From positions 1 to 64,000 of the forward strand of contig JASAND010004331.1 in NCBI GenBank assembly GCA_030248195.1: a stretch of DNA of 64,000 nucleotides, written 5' to 3'. Position numbers and translations under genes: made by a program. The stretch is from Trissonchulus latispiculum. Its lineage: Eukaryota > Nematoda > Enoplea > Enoplida > Ironidae. Below, piece after piece: positions 25,701-36,046 of the stretch (its first letter is position 1; every line of letters begins with the position of its first letter). The notes below the pieces were generated by a model. That model did not search any database. It worked only from the letters and a program-made list of their open reading frames with translations, and was not told the DNA's origin.

Positions 25701-28700
25701 TGAACCAATTTGATATTCACAAGTTTTAATGATGAGGCAAAGTTGTATACAAAAATTGATCCTCTGCGAGCTTCTTCCATGAAAGACGACCAACTATTCA
25801 CGTTATATCATCTTACTCTTACTACGAGAGCTATTGTCATCATATATAGCGAGTGCATTCAATATAAATGGTTCCATGCATTCTTTATCAGTAAATATAG
25901 CGAAGCGTTGCATATCCTGCACGACTGCAAAAATCTATTATTTATATGCAACCTTTTACTGGAATGTAGTTTCTGTACTCTAAATTAGCTACACCTGACA
26001 TATTTCTAAAATATTCGATTCACGTAGTTGTAAATTTTAGAAACCGCCGGGTCCAAGATTGTCACCCCTTCTCAGTCATCTGGCATTGGCTATCAAAGTG
26101 TTTGGTTGCCTGTGGATTTTAATATGCCTGGCTTTGGCTATGCTGGCACAAATCCTTACACGGTAAATGCATCTTAAGAAAAAGTAACCTTCATTTGTGA
26201 AATCTTTATTTTATTCCAGTTTCTTTATTGTTTCTATTCTATCTAACTTAGACTTTATTTACATAATTTAGCAGAAGCAATAATGTTTGGCTTTGACGTT
26301 TGAATCAGTTAAGATTTCGAGGATCCTACAACCATTTCCCTACATGCAAAACCTTACTAATGATGAAATACAGAACTATACCTATAGAATAAATTAAATG
26401 TTTTCAGAAACTCTACTTACATGGGCTGTATTCATTTCTGGGAAGAAATATCCCTTTTCCTGGCACATATATTCATTCTTACATCTGTAGAGAATAAATA
26501 CAGCTGGGTTTGTGTACTTAACTTGTTAACTGGAATTATGTAATAAACCTGTCCACTTGCGACTACAACTATAAGATCACCATTAGCCAGGCGCTCCAAT
26601 ACAGTTTCACCTTTGCAAATTGGAAACTGTGACTATTGATAAACGGCTTGCTCCCATCAGATTGTATACGGGCTGGCGTGATAGCGTCCTCTAAAATGAA
26701 ACTACAATTTGGGAACGAATTAAAACTTAAACCTGGTTCGATTATGCCTGTGTGGCTCAATCGGTAGAACGTTGGTCTAGGTCACTAGAGGTTACGAGTT
26801 CGAACCCACCTCAGGTTCGAATTTTTGAGATCGGAGGTGCTGTAGTGACGCAGTTTAGTTTCGTTCTTTCATGCGTATCTGTCGGAACTAACAACGTTTG
26901 TTTCTGGGAATTTCGTGGTTCTGCAATTTTTTTAGATGTGAGTCTTATTATTTCCTGAAGAGTACTATTAATAGTATTCTTAATTGGAAAACAATTTTCC
27001 GTTTTAGACATATTGCAACTGTGTAGGAATATTACTGCAATACTTCTTTCAAGCAACGAATACATTCTTTGTTTTGGATTCTCTTCATTTGCTCTGTATC
27101 GTGTGCAACATTACATCAGTCGGTTCTTTCACTAGCAAACTCAAAATAGCCGGCATTGGCTTCGGTAAGCATAAAAAGTGCCCTTGGATCTGTCATAGAG
27201 ATGGAAGAAAACTAAAGTTAATAGACTAATCAAAGAATTTGACTCCATAACCCTCATGTATATTTGAATACGTAAAATGAACATCAATATAAACGTAAAC
27301 TACATAAATTGAACAAGGAGCACAAATTCTCGAATCATATTGACATCTCTCACTAAAGTCATGTCTGAAATTTTAAAAGAAAACTATGTAACTTGAGCTG
27401 ATGTAGAACAAATGTTTATGCAAGTCAATTTACACTTTTGTCTTCCTACATATTTACTGTTGTTATTCAATTTTCTAGGATTTCCTGCAATAGTCACTGC
27501 ACTCTCTGGAATTACTGCTTTTCGTGATTATTCGTCGTTATACTCGTAAGTTAATGGCCTAAACCATCTAAACTAGATTATTTCACTTTAGTATGACCAG
27601 CGGGAGTTCCTAAACCCGTTGTCACCACTCGTTTCAAAACGAGTCGGCGTAGAATGTATTACAATCGATAAGGAAATCAAAATCAACACATTTAGCCCAT
27701 TTCTTCAGAAAAAATAAGACAAGACTGCAATCATCGGCTTATGACATGATGTGCACCACTGATCAATTGTTCCCCTTAATTCTTAGTTCTGGTTCGTGAA
27801 TTTGTAACGCTTGGCTACCACATTCACTTTTGCCTCAAAACCATTTTTCACCGAATCCATAGCTTCATCCAGCGTAGTTATGGAAAACCAGGAGTGGCTT
27901 GGCATATGCGGAGTCCCACTGCAATTGAGAGGATGTGCTACACTGTTGTTGAGGAAATTGGTTTTCCAATTTCCCTACCATCCTAGGAAAGTAGATTTCG
28001 GATAGCCGTTTGCCATCAAAGTAGAAAGTGGTTTGTCTGGGGGGGTATCTAAGAAAGGCATATTCTGAGATGAAGAGCATCCTCGTCGCCGATTCGACTA
28101 CGTGGGTATTAGTTACTTTCAGCAGCGAATGCGGTTGGTCTGACTCAAAGCACTAGCGAGCTGATTATGTACTGAATTCCTCATGACATAGCGATATGTT
28201 GACTCGATAGGGGTTATGGCTGCCGCTACATGTCAGATACTACAAACGGCAAAGTTGGTATATGTTTTGTTACAGCTGCTGGATAAATCAAGGCCATAGC
28301 ATAAAGTTGGCCACTGAACTTCCAGTTATCGGCTGTGCTGTATCCGCTATGCTGATAGCAGAGGCTACATTCATAATTAACAGAGACGAAGAACTTGAAG
28401 AACTGCCCCTATCCACTCCGGCTGAGCGAAAATCATCGTTGTATGAAATTTAACTTTGTATTAATTTTTGTTCAAATACATTCGATATAATTACATACGC
28501 TCAGTCATTAGAAACGCATTAACGGTAGAATCATATTAACCTGGACTACTAATGTCTCATGTAACGGCATTTAACTATCTTTCGTGATTAAGAATTTAGT
28601 AGCATTTTACTTTCAGAATCAGCAGAAGCGGTCTGTTTTGGATAGTTTTGGTCAACTTTGTGGCTCTCTGGGTTGGATCGTATGCTGTCTTCTATCAAAA

Positions 28701-29560
28701 GATAGCGCTATATGCCACTGTGTCAGCGCTGCATATTACGAGCGGCGTGCTGATATTCACATTTCATGTTCTGTCCATTGAAAAAGTAAGTGTGACCAAG
28801 AGAACTTTATAGATAACAACATGTCCATAAGCTAACATAGGGCCGGGTCCTGGTGGGGCTTGTCCACAGAAAATTTTGAGGGGGCTTGTACCCTGAACTG
28901 AAATTTTCGAGGAGACTTGTACCTCAAGAATAAATTAGCGAAATTTGTCGAAAATTTAACGGTAATTTTTTAAGATTGGCGATTTTTTGACATTTGCAAC
29001 AAAACCTTCAATTTTAAGAAGAAATTTCAAAACTTTGGACGACTTTTGTTAAAAATTAAAGATTTCTGCTAAAAAATACCGGCGAAGCCGGAAATATTAT
29101 ATTATATGTGCCGTTTGTGTGTGTGCGCGCGCGGCACTGTGTGTGTGGGGGGGGGGTATAGTATTATTCCCAAATCTAGCCTTTTGTTCATAAGTCACGG
29201 TCATTTGGTACCAGCCATTAACGCTTTGGCCAAATTAAACAACATCATCAAGCAAATGCCAAAGTTTCTCGTTACAAAACTTTCCCTGGACAGTCATATT
29301 AATTGAATTGACCTGCCAAAGTGTGGTAGCAGCGCAAAATAATTACATAAGTGCTATGTGGCTTGCTTCCATTGCGTCTGACACAACTATTACCGAACCT
29401 CTGCCTTTACAGCTGAAGCAGCAAGGTAGTTGACTGATTCAGTGAATATTAAATTATAACTAAATATTTTTTACATTTGTTTCAGGCACGAAGATTTTTT
29501 AAGTTCCTGGCCAACAAAGTCTTCTATGGTGTTCATGTCATAACTGCTTTCGACAGATGA
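10684..29560 (+). CDS. Gene A: adhesion-GPCR-like receptor with Cys domain and mucin stalk
   Basis: Eleven exons join with matching phases: 10684-10735, 11414-11731, 20125-24383, 25379-25648, 26041-26162, 26408-26507, 27008-27164, 27479-27545, 28276-28437, 28617-28785, 29486-29560 (TGA). The product has 1916 residues: signal peptide (1-17), eight-cysteine domain (about 18-123), Thr/Ser stalk (124-1543), a 90-residue juxtamembrane segment (1544-1633), then seven helices and a very short tail. The helix region follows the class B2 plan: an IH motif before TM2, a cysteine before TM3 (CVGILLQYFF), FPAIV in TM4, CW in the second extracellular loop, and FTFHVLSIEKARRFF after TM7. It is probably a plasma-membrane receptor. 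Ligand and coupling are unknown. The splice model is inferred by eye; the paralogue at 35992-54662 has the same exon sizes, which supports it strongly. Confidence 0.8.
10896..11036. repeat. GC-rich GGCCGG repeat in gene A intron 1
   Basis: The block has repeated GGCCGG and ends, on the minus strand, with a TAGTGTTTGAGACCGGCC-like sequence. It resembles the termini of the hAT-like elements nearby and is probably a truncated or very short element. Confidence 0.35.
11414..11731 (+). CDS. Gene A exon 2: eight-cysteine extracellular domain
   Basis: The exon encodes about 106 residues in phase 1-1, between a ttcag acceptor and a gtgagt donor. Eight cysteines are spaced as LQSCTNAC, GQC, IPC, GKC, HEC and a terminal RFCSC. 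The same spacing is seen in the two gene B copies. The GxSCxxxC...C.A...R.C.C pattern resembles the cysteine-rich C-terminal region of MGAT5-type glycosyltransferases and related secreted domains; that resemblance is my recollection of the pattern and not a computed match. Confidence 0.8.
11889..12701. mobile_element. hAT-like non-autonomous element, GC-rich termini
   Basis: The termini are TAGAGTTGTGCCGG and CGGCACAACCCTA. Perfect 8-bp duplications gttgcagt flank it (11881-11888 and 12702-12709). The subterminal regions are dense CCCGGGCC repeats in opposite orientation, and the middle is AT-rich without a transposase. The 8-bp target site and TAG...CTA ends fit the hAT superfamily. Confidence 0.85.
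13864..14637. mobile_element. hAT-like element with TTGGCC repeats
   Basis: The ends are TAGTGTTGGGATTTGCC and GCCAACGCACAACACTA. Subterminal blocks contain many copies of TTGGCCGTTGGC and, on the right, tandem CAGCCATTGGC units. The flanking 8-mers (ctccgtgg and ggtttagg) do not match, so the target duplication is lost or my borders are slightly off. No transposase is seen. Open frames in the repeated DNA are composition artefacts. Confidence 0.6.
14926..15021 (+). repeat. Minisatellite, GTGCCTCAGTGAGAC unit
   Basis: Five imperfect copies of gtgcctcagtgagac plus a T-rich spacer repeat every 18-23 bases, within the long intron of gene A. Confidence 0.7.
15022..17721. other. Gene A intron 2, no gene recognised
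   Basis: This is part of the 8.4-kb intron between the cysteine exon and the stalk exon. Short open frames occur but lack splice partners. Between 16670 and 16970 there is a weak inverted repeat around ttgaacatcgat. I see nothing else that I can support. Confidence 0.5.
17722..18344. other. Array of perfect hairpins (structured element)
   Basis: Consecutive stem-loops with perfect stems lie almost end to end: 17722-17742 (8-bp stem), 18036-18065 (10 bp), 18066-18082 (6 bp), 18105-18124 (20-base palindrome), 18140-18166 (11 bp), 18168-18184 (6 bp), 18206-18237 (10 bp), 18238-18269 (9 bp), and a weaker one at about 18325-18343. The loops are 5-14 bases. There is no coding sequence. A similar style is seen at 32290-34251. 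Its nature is unknown: structured RNA, the structured long terminal repeat of a retroelement, or another mobile element are all possible. Confidence 0.7.
18345..20124. other. Gene A intron 2, distal part
   Basis: AT-rich sequence without supported genes. It ends at acceptor ctacag (20119-20124). The open frame that runs through from 20058 has an upstream Met, but the phase of exon 2 and the parallel in gene B favour the stalk exon starting at 20125. Confidence 0.5.
20125..24383 (+). CDS. Gene A exon 3: giant mucin-like Thr/Ser stalk
   Basis: One 4259-base exon (phase 1 in, phase 0 out, donor gtgagt at 24384) encodes about 1420 residues, mostly Thr and Ser with Ala, Ile, Val and Pro. The first part is about a dozen copies of a 19-residue unit (57 bp, containing STLSTTSTS) between about 20185 and 20890. 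Longer, more diverged blocks follow, reusing phrases such as STISTSASITTTT and TSTPSSTGTTT to about 22950. The last 1.4 kb is hardly repetitive. No cysteines or helices are evident. Dense potential O-glycosylation would make it a rigid extended stalk. The antisense strand is also open for 1386 codons because of the repeated codon pattern; I treat that as an artefact. Confidence 0.85.
24384..25378. other. Gene A intron 3
   Basis: No gene seen. An inverted pair, ttggaagttaac (about 25152) and gttaacacttccaa (about 25200), could form a stem. Confidence 0.5.
25379..25648 (+). CDS. Gene A exon 4: juxtamembrane, degenerate GPS-like segment
   Basis: Exactly 90 codons, phase 0-0, the same size as the gene B exon at 45102-45371. 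The end carries a W..PKCKW and a later DCDL, two cysteines in about the place of the GPS of adhesion GPCRs, just before TM1. The His-Leu-Thr/Ser cleavage triplet expected there is absent (the sequence is DCDLKKAT). A full GAIN domain (about 300 residues) would not fit. Autoproteolysis is therefore unlikely if this is a GPS relic. Confidence 0.75.
26041..29560 (+). CDS. Gene A exons 5-11: seven-transmembrane domain
   Basis: Exons of 122, 100, 157, 67, 162, 169 and 75 bases. TM1 is rich in Leu/Ile/Ala (LALAIKVFGCLWILICLALA). TM2 follows CIHFWEEISLFLAH, TM3 follows YCNCVG, TM4 has GFPAIVTALSG, and the second extracellular loop has SCWIN. TM5 contains ELPVIGCAV. TM6 starts SGLFWIVLVNF, and TM7 ends in TFHVLSIEKARRFF. 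The tail is about 20 residues. One donor is the unusual but GT-type gttgta (28438). The Cys in YCNCVG and the Cys in SCW could form the conserved class B disulfide. Confidence 0.78.
26709..26855 (+). mobile_element. tRNA-derived SINE, copy 2 (gene A intron)
   Basis: It has a conserved lead gggaacgaattaaaac, a tRNA-like head with A-box-like TGGCTCAATCGG (26753-26764) and B box GAGTTCGAACC (26796-26806), then ggtgctgtagtgac. A degenerate acceptor stem and an anticodon-arm-like fold are visible. Lying in a receptor intron and matching two other copies, it is a SINE rather than a working tRNA gene. Confidence 0.7.
28848..29105 (+). repeat. Dispersed 'GGGGGCTTGTACC' repeat with terminal hairpin
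   Basis: It begins gggtcctggtggggcttgtc, runs through gggggcttgtaccctgaact and acttgtacctcaagaataaa, then AT-rich DNA, and ends in the palindromic hairpin CCGGCGAAGCCGG. The copy at 57373-57640 has the same order and length. A GT/GC-rich simple repeat follows at 29118-29158. Confidence 0.7.
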
Positions 29561-29659
29561 CCTATTACATTAAAACAATAAGCCATTGTCTATGATACTG
29601 TAGACATAAAGCACTAAGATTCTAAAGGCATACAGACGATGATTCTAGTAGCAAATATC

Positions 29660-29665
29660 AATAAA
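29660..29665 (+). terminator. Candidate polyadenylation signal for gene A
   Basis: AATAAA 100 bases after the TGA stop of the last exon, the first such hexamer downstream. Confidence 0.55.
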
Positions 29666-30059
29666 TGTTATAGTGTGGAAGTGTACATTAGCTATCCATT
29701 AACGTGATCACTATTTTTTATTGGGTGCTTTCCGTTTAGTTTTTATAATTAGTAATTTAGTTGGCACAGCTCTCAAAATTTGTGTTCTACCGAAAACATT
29801 TTGGTGTGTGGTAGTTGCCTTTTGCCTTTTATAATCGCTTTGGTTGGTGACCTTTGCATGATACAAAACTCAGGAACAGCCTTTGGAAACGGGAGTGTCC
29901 AACCAAAACAATCATTTACTTTAATAAAATTATTTACAAAACTTTAGCAATCTAAATCTACATCTAGATTTTAAAAGTCTAATTTAATTGTCAGATTTGA
30001 ATATAGACTAACAAGTACGCCCGCATGGTGTTAATATAAGATTGTAAACGAAAGCAAGA

Positions 30060-30215
30060 AGGTCACTGCAGCAACTCCGACCTGATCGATCGATCGACCT
30101 CGATCCTGAGGTGGGGATGGAACCCACAACCTTTGGCGATATAGGCCAACACTCTACCGTATGAGCCATCCAGGCACATCAAACCAAGCTTAATTTTTGA
30201 ATTCGTTCCCAAACT
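30060..30215 (-). mobile_element. tRNA-derived SINE, copy 3
   Basis: On the minus strand: gggaacgaattc lead, A-box-like TGGCTCATACGG, anticodon-like arm TTGGC-CTATATC-GCCAA, B-box-like GGTTCCATCC, and a 3' part ggagttgctgcagtgac. The blocks are in the same order as at 1600-1797 and 26709-26855. Confidence 0.65.
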
Positions 30216-31226
30216 GAAGTGACACGTTTTTGAATAGGCACGTAGCCCTGCCAAAGACACACTCCACGCGGGACAAGCTGAAGCTGACAGGTGGTGTACG
30301 ACGGGTGTAGAAGGGGTCAAAAATCAGAGAGGTCGTGTCGTGGATCAATCCCCACTTTACTTTCAATCATCTTTTCTGTATCCATACCATTTCACTTCTG
30401 GCTGCCAGACATATTCCAAAGCCAGCAGAATTGACTGGCATACAGGCATACGAAAAGGCTGATATTCCTAAGTTTTTGTGTTAGCTGTTTTCTAAGTTAT
30501 TTCCCGAACTTGTTTTCGACATTTTTATCTGCATTACCTACATGTCTTATTTGCAATCATTCTACGGTATGTACGGTCTGTCTGTCAAAATAATCTAATA
30601 CATTAGGCAGTAGCACCACTATAAGCGCAGCTTAAATCACTTTCTAGATAATCACGTTTGCAGACGATAATAGATGTAATAGCGTCAGTCGAACTATTAT
30701 CTATTGTGTAGGAAAATAGCATTAACGTGTAGCTTTGTCCATTAGCAGCTACTTAAAGCCAGTCAATTCGAATGTGCTACTTGATATTAAAACGGATACT
30801 CACATAATTTCAATTTTAAAATAGTGATAAGATTGATAACAGGTTTTCCAGCCTACTTGTTGTTTGACAACGGAAACAGAAACTTCCTCTTGGACCGAGG
30901 TCTGTCATCAACAGTTTGGATTGTTTGTGGTTAGTCGGGGAGGCCAATTGAATTAGAGTTTTTGGCTTGCATCCAACTGCCACACTCCTTGTCCTGTGCA
31001 CAAAACTGTCCCGAAAATGCTTCAGTCCACTTTGGAAACAAGAACACAAATTGGTTGGTTATGTTTTGGTAGTGAGTATACTAGAATCTTTCCTTAAACA
31101 AAAAGATGAATAAAAATTGGTAATATGGAACTAAAGATTAACTTTAACTAATGGGCAACTGTAGCTGAAACTGAGAGGTACACTGAAGCACTACAGCCAG
31201 GTGAACACGAGATATCAAAGCAACTC
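30216..31226. other. Intergenic, nothing recognised
   Basis: AT-rich intergenic DNA between receptor genes A and B, without supported features. Confidence 0.5.
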
Positions 31227-31470
31227 TTATATCCGTCGAATCAAGCAGCCTGGATTAGTACGTGCCCGATCCGGGATGGTCCACCTTATAGGGATCGCAA
31301 ATGCTTTACGGTTCTTACAGTAGCAAGTTGGTTCGAGTCCCGGGTTTCTCTTCGCTCTGCGCTCGAGAAACGAACACATGAAAGATCTAGCCCGCAAGTC
31401 CACCAACACTGACTTTAAACCGCAGGTCCACCAATACTCAACATCAGTCTGCAAATCCACTAATGCTCAA
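31227..31470 (+). repeat. Possible SINE-like repeat with short tandem tail
   Basis: A B-box-like GGTTCGAGTCC at about 31331 is followed by three imperfect tandem copies, about 30 bases each, of a unit containing ccgcaggtccaccaatactc (31391-31465). No convincing A box was found, so the tRNA origin is uncertain. Confidence 0.4.
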
Positions 31471-32289
31471 CTCCTACTTAGTAAAGTTCAAGTTTTCCTA
31501 ACTAACTAATTAACTAAGCCTAGAGAAATCAGAGGTACAAATTACCCAATTTAATGAACAAGAGATTATACGCACACGTGGAAATTTAGGGTAGAGACAA
31601 ACAGAGTTTAAGAGAAGTGATAGCTGAGGTACGGATAATCAGTTGCAAGTGACAAAAGTAGAAAAACATATACAATGGTGTAAGACAGTCAAGACAAATT
31701 CATAGACAGACAAACAGACAAACAAGCAAATTCAATTCACACTCGTAGACATAATGCTGGGCTCGTACCTTTACTAGAAAAAAATTAGTTAAATTTATGT
31801 GATATTATTAAATCAATTCCCTAATCAGCAGTCTTTCATAAAAACCCAAATTTGAAAATAGAAGTTAGTTAAATTTAAGCTAACCTGAAACCTACAAAGT
31901 TTTGAATGAATCGCAGTATCTGGTGCAGTTGCGAGACTATCGAATCACTATATTCTGTCTACCAAACCTAAGATTCGAGGGGGTCTGCCTACATGCGAAC
32001 TGTGTCCTATATGCTGATCAAAGTCATAAAAACAAGTCAATATCGCACAGATTTCCACCCTTCCCAGGGCTCTAGATATTAGTTCCAACTGCCCACTCGG
32101 CAGACAGCCAGAAGCTAATATCCTACTTCCTGCCTAAAAGGAAGCGGCGGAAACGGTCGTTTAGACTTCCCCAGCAATTACAGTACAAAAAGGTTTGACA
32201 AAACAGATGACAAGCAGTTTGACAGAAAAAGGAAGCATGACTTTAAGAGACAGTAGAAAAGAGAGTCAATTGTTTTTTAATTGGTCTTC

Positions 32290-34251
32290 TTCGGGCCCGA
32301 AATTCCGTCCCAGTAGTCCGAAACTTTGGTTGTCTTGTCCTTGAAACAGGACCTCAAGGCCTTTAATCGGCGAAAGTTCAGTAGCTCTAGTAGCAGCTGA
32401 GGGTGGCAAGCCTCAACACAGCGGGGAAGAGAGTGCACTTGGATCGGATCACTTCAATGGTCAGTTTCTGCAGGTGTCGGATAAATTACCTGTTCTTCTG
32501 GATCAGCGGTCAAAACCTCAAAGGTATCGGACAAATTACCTTGTCTTGGCCGAGGGACAAAGTTGGAGTGCACTCAACCCCACACACTGAGCAGACTGTT
32601 TAACCCTAAAGAAAAGTTTTAAGAAAGACGAGACAGATGTCTCGTACCTGTGGCTTCAGGGAGATGGAAAGAAAGGAGGGGGAGCAAAGAGGAGCAGTAG
32701 AAGGATCCACTGGATTGATCAGAGCAGCAAGGGCCAGGGGGAACGGTGGGGTTCCTCACACTGACAGATCACGAGTCTCCGGGATCTAATCCAGGCGAGA
32801 AGCGAGGGAACCAGAGAGCAGCCTAGGGGTCTACGGCAGGCTGATCGGCAGACCTGGGTCCAACCCAAACCTAGGTCGTGGGAATCTAGGAGCAGCAACG
32901 GGCTGGAAACAGCGGCCAGGGATCGGTAGCAAGGGCGGATCCAAGGCATCAAGGCAGGCCAGACAGTAAAAGGCTCACGGAGGACCTGAATCTAATGGGC
33001 TAAAACATTAGTTAAAAATTTTAGCCGTTGATATTTCCTGGGCCCAGGAAATCCCCCTAAGAAGCTGAATTGAGGGTTTGACGGTTTTTGGAAAGTTTGG
33101 CGAAAGTTTGAGAGTGCGTTCTGTGCTCCAAAATTGAGTAAATTTGAATTTGAAAGTAAAATTAAGGACTTTTGGGTGAGTTCCCAAAAGTCCGAGCTTC
33201 TCAGTAAATTTCCTTTCGGAAATCCATGAAACCCAGGTAATATCACATGGATATTACAGGAATCAAAATTAGTTATAAGTAGATAATAACCATGTTAAGT
33301 TAACGGGAATTCTCAAGGGGTTGCGTTAAAGTTGAGGACCTCTGGGTCCTTTAAATAACTCAGAAGCTATTCCCCAAAAAAGAGGGAAATCGCTTTTAAA
33401 AAACTAGTTAAATGAAAGTAGAAAATTGGGGAAAGAGACCTAAGGTGGGATAAATATCCTAAAACCCCCTAAGCATGGAATCCCCAAAAAATGTTGGAGC
33501 GCTAGTGTCAAGACACTAGCCCCTTACGGGCTGGAGGAAAACGGGCATAGTAACGTCCCTATATAAAGAGAAAGCTTTGGGGGAGAAGGGAGAGTCCCAA
33601 AAACGGCCTTACACGTCAAGAGACAAGGGAAGACTGAGGTGAAAGTAGGTCTATCTATCAATCACAGTAACTTCGGCAATCATTAGTCTGATTCGCCGAA
33701 ATTAACCTCCGCCCAAAAAGGCGCGCACTGAATGATTCTGATTGGGTCATTTCAGTTGTAATCATAAAATAGCTTTAGTCGGGATCTGAAGTGTTTACAC
33801 AAGCGGGGAAACGGCAATTAAACCTATCATTTCCCCTATTGTTAAAATTAAGAAGAAATGAAATTAACACGAACGTAATGACGCGAGAAATTGACACTAC
33901 GCCAATTTACCGCAAAAGGACAAAACCAATACTACACATCCTGGACCAGAGGTCCCCCTAATTAAAGCTTAAGACTACTTAAGCTTAAGCTGATTAGGTA
34001 GGTAAAACAATTAATTAACAACTAAGGTAAGAGCCCTTAGCAAGACACACAATTACAAAAAAACAGACAAGTAACTAAGGCATACATTAAAATAAAACTT
34101 TTCTTTAAATTTCCAACAGTTCCCCCTCTTTTTTCTTGCCTTTGAGTATCAGCCAAGCTAGACTCAAGCTAGCTAGACTTTACCGTTACAAAAAAGAAAC
34201 GCATCTGTTACTCCAAATGGGCAATAAGGGAAGACATAAAAGTCTTCCCTT
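32290..34251. other. Hairpin-dense region, possibly an LTR-type element
   Basis: Perfect palindromes and stem-loops recur: 32290-32301, 32628-32645, 32992-33011, 33033-33052 (20-base palindrome), 33166-33193 (11-bp stem), 33208-33223, 33237-33257 (8 bp), 33335-33350, 33501-33520 (9-bp stem) and 34226-34251 (10-bp stem). Direct repeats of a tcggataaattacct-like phrase occur near 32477 and 32525. A TATATAAA lies near 33562. On the minus strand a purine run ends at about 34119 and is followed by TGTTGGAAAT, which could be a polypurine tract with an LTR start. No gag or pol is seen. The part 32340-33000 is GC-richer than its surroundings. Confidence 0.5.
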
Positions 34252-34499
34252 AAATTACAAAACGGGGAAACTTACAGAAAAGAAGAACTTCAAAGGAATT
34301 CACACTAGCTAAGCAAAAAGCCAGTTAAGTTCAGTGGAAGGGTTCCCTTTTGCTTTAAAACCACTAAAACTAAATTAACTAAACATTAAACTTAATTAAT
34401 TTAATTTTCATTAATTGGTTAGCTAGAGTATGGACTAATTTTAATTAAACATGACCCTTAATTATGCTTTAAAATGAAGTTTAAGCTTATTAACGATTA

Positions 34500-35230
34500 C
34501 AATACTTGAGGACGAGCAGAGCTCTCCCAGTTAGGGTGGAAAATAGAACATACCAAAAATCGAACCTCAGAAGCACCAGTTGCTTTGGGCTTATCTTAAA
34601 GAGGAAGACCTGCTGCGTTTATTTATAAAAGCTTAAACTTAATTATCGGTGTTAATTAATGTGAAACTTTCAATTAAGGGTACTGTGACCAACCAAACCT
34701 GAAAGCCCACTTTAACTCCCTTATGTGGCTGGAAAATCAGCTTGTAGAATGAAAATGAACCACAGAAAGGGTAATTCTTTTTTGGCTCAAATATAAAGAG
34801 GGAGATATGCTGATTTTAATGATGTAATTTCAACTTGATTACTAACGTTAATTTGTACGTAATTAGCGGAAATCCATGAAAGGTAATGAAACTTGGCAGT
34901 TGCACTGAAGTCTTCACATGTGGTTGAGAAATTGGTGTGTAAAATAAAATCAAACCACAGAACGGGTAAATATTTCGTGATAATAAGAAAGAGAAAGGTG
35001 TGCTGGTTTTACTCATGGAAATTTAAGCTTTGCTAGTAATGTTAATTAGCATGAAATTGAGAGGAAAGCATTAGAACTGACAATCTCTGAAGGAAGAGCC
35101 CAGCTCTTCCAAGGTAATCAAAAATGTCACGTACAAAGAAAACTAACCACAGAAGAGGCATTTATTTTTGGTTAATTACGAAGACACAAGTGTGCTCTGT
35201 TAAATTATGGGTTGACCCGAGCCTCTGCAA
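34500..35230 (+). repeat. Diverged tandem repeat, ~194-bp period
   Basis: Four diverged copies. The anchor phrase aaccacaga (first copy aacctcaga) occurs at 34563, 34758, 34953 and 35145, giving spacings of 195, 195 and 192. Each is followed by a TTAATT-rich part with gttaattaatgtgaaa-like sequence. No protein-coding content. Confidence 0.7.
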
Positions 35231-35821
35231 GAAGAGTCGAGTGAACCTCAGACGGAACAGACCGAATTTATAATTGAAACGTTCAGAAGCTATCTGGATT
35301 TCCATGTTGGTTCGTGCATAGTGCAATGCCAAGACATACAGTACGCATACAAAACCAGTATTGTAGCATTTAGATTCTTCAAGCTAATCCTCATTTCTGT
35401 TCCATGGCCTGTCCGTAGTAAATTGAAAGTTCCGCAATGGTAGAAATTTCTCCCATATTCATGGCTTAAAGCTTTTAGTCATGTTTTCAGGAATTTCATA
35501 ACTGAAGCCTATTCCAATCCAAAATCATTAATCCTTAAACAATCATTTTCATTACAAATGTAGATATTATAAGCAAGTATGAGGTAATACTTCAGCCAGT
35601 TGCTTTCGTGCGATGATGTTCCATTGCACTGATTTTGGTCTTTGTATATTTTTACACATATTTTGTAATCTGCAAGATTTATGACAACTTGGGAGTCTCA
35701 AATCATCAAAATAAGCCTGTGAATAAGCTTTGACTACCGGCACATTCAGTATTCATGATAGAGTCACTGAAGTACAATACGGCCAAGCTGGCACTGTGCT
35801 ATCTGCTCTAAGCTTATGCTT

Positions 35822-35838
35822 CACTACTACTACTACAT

Positions 35839-35892
<54 letters not shown>

Positions 35893-35893
35893 A
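35822..35893 (+). repeat. (CTA)n microsatellite
   Basis: An almost uninterrupted run of CTA triplets ends about 100 bases before the predicted start codon of receptor gene B, so it probably lies in or near its promoter or leader. Confidence 0.95.
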
Positions 35894-35991
35894 CTGCTAC
35901 TTATGCTCTATTTTTTCTTATCGCTAAGAGTGCAGGAAACCAATTATGCCATGATTGATTTGATAGCCTTTACGATAAATCTTTGAGCCAG

Positions 35992-36046
35992 ATGATCTGC
36001 TATGAGTGTCTCTGGGCATTTGCTACTGTGTTGCTTCACTGCAGTG
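35992..36046 (+). CDS. Gene B exon 1: signal peptide
   Basis: ATG at 35992 gives MICYECLWAFATVLLHCS plus one base, ending at donor gtaaga in phase 1, as needed by exon 2. The ATG at 36002 is in another frame and would end in phase 0, so it was not chosen. The exon is 55 bases, the same length as the putative gene C exon. Confidence 0.7.

Noticed and set aside
26745..26818. Functional tRNA gene
   Set aside because: The head is degenerate, the anticodon arm is not well paired, and the flanks match the SINE copies at 1600 and 30060.
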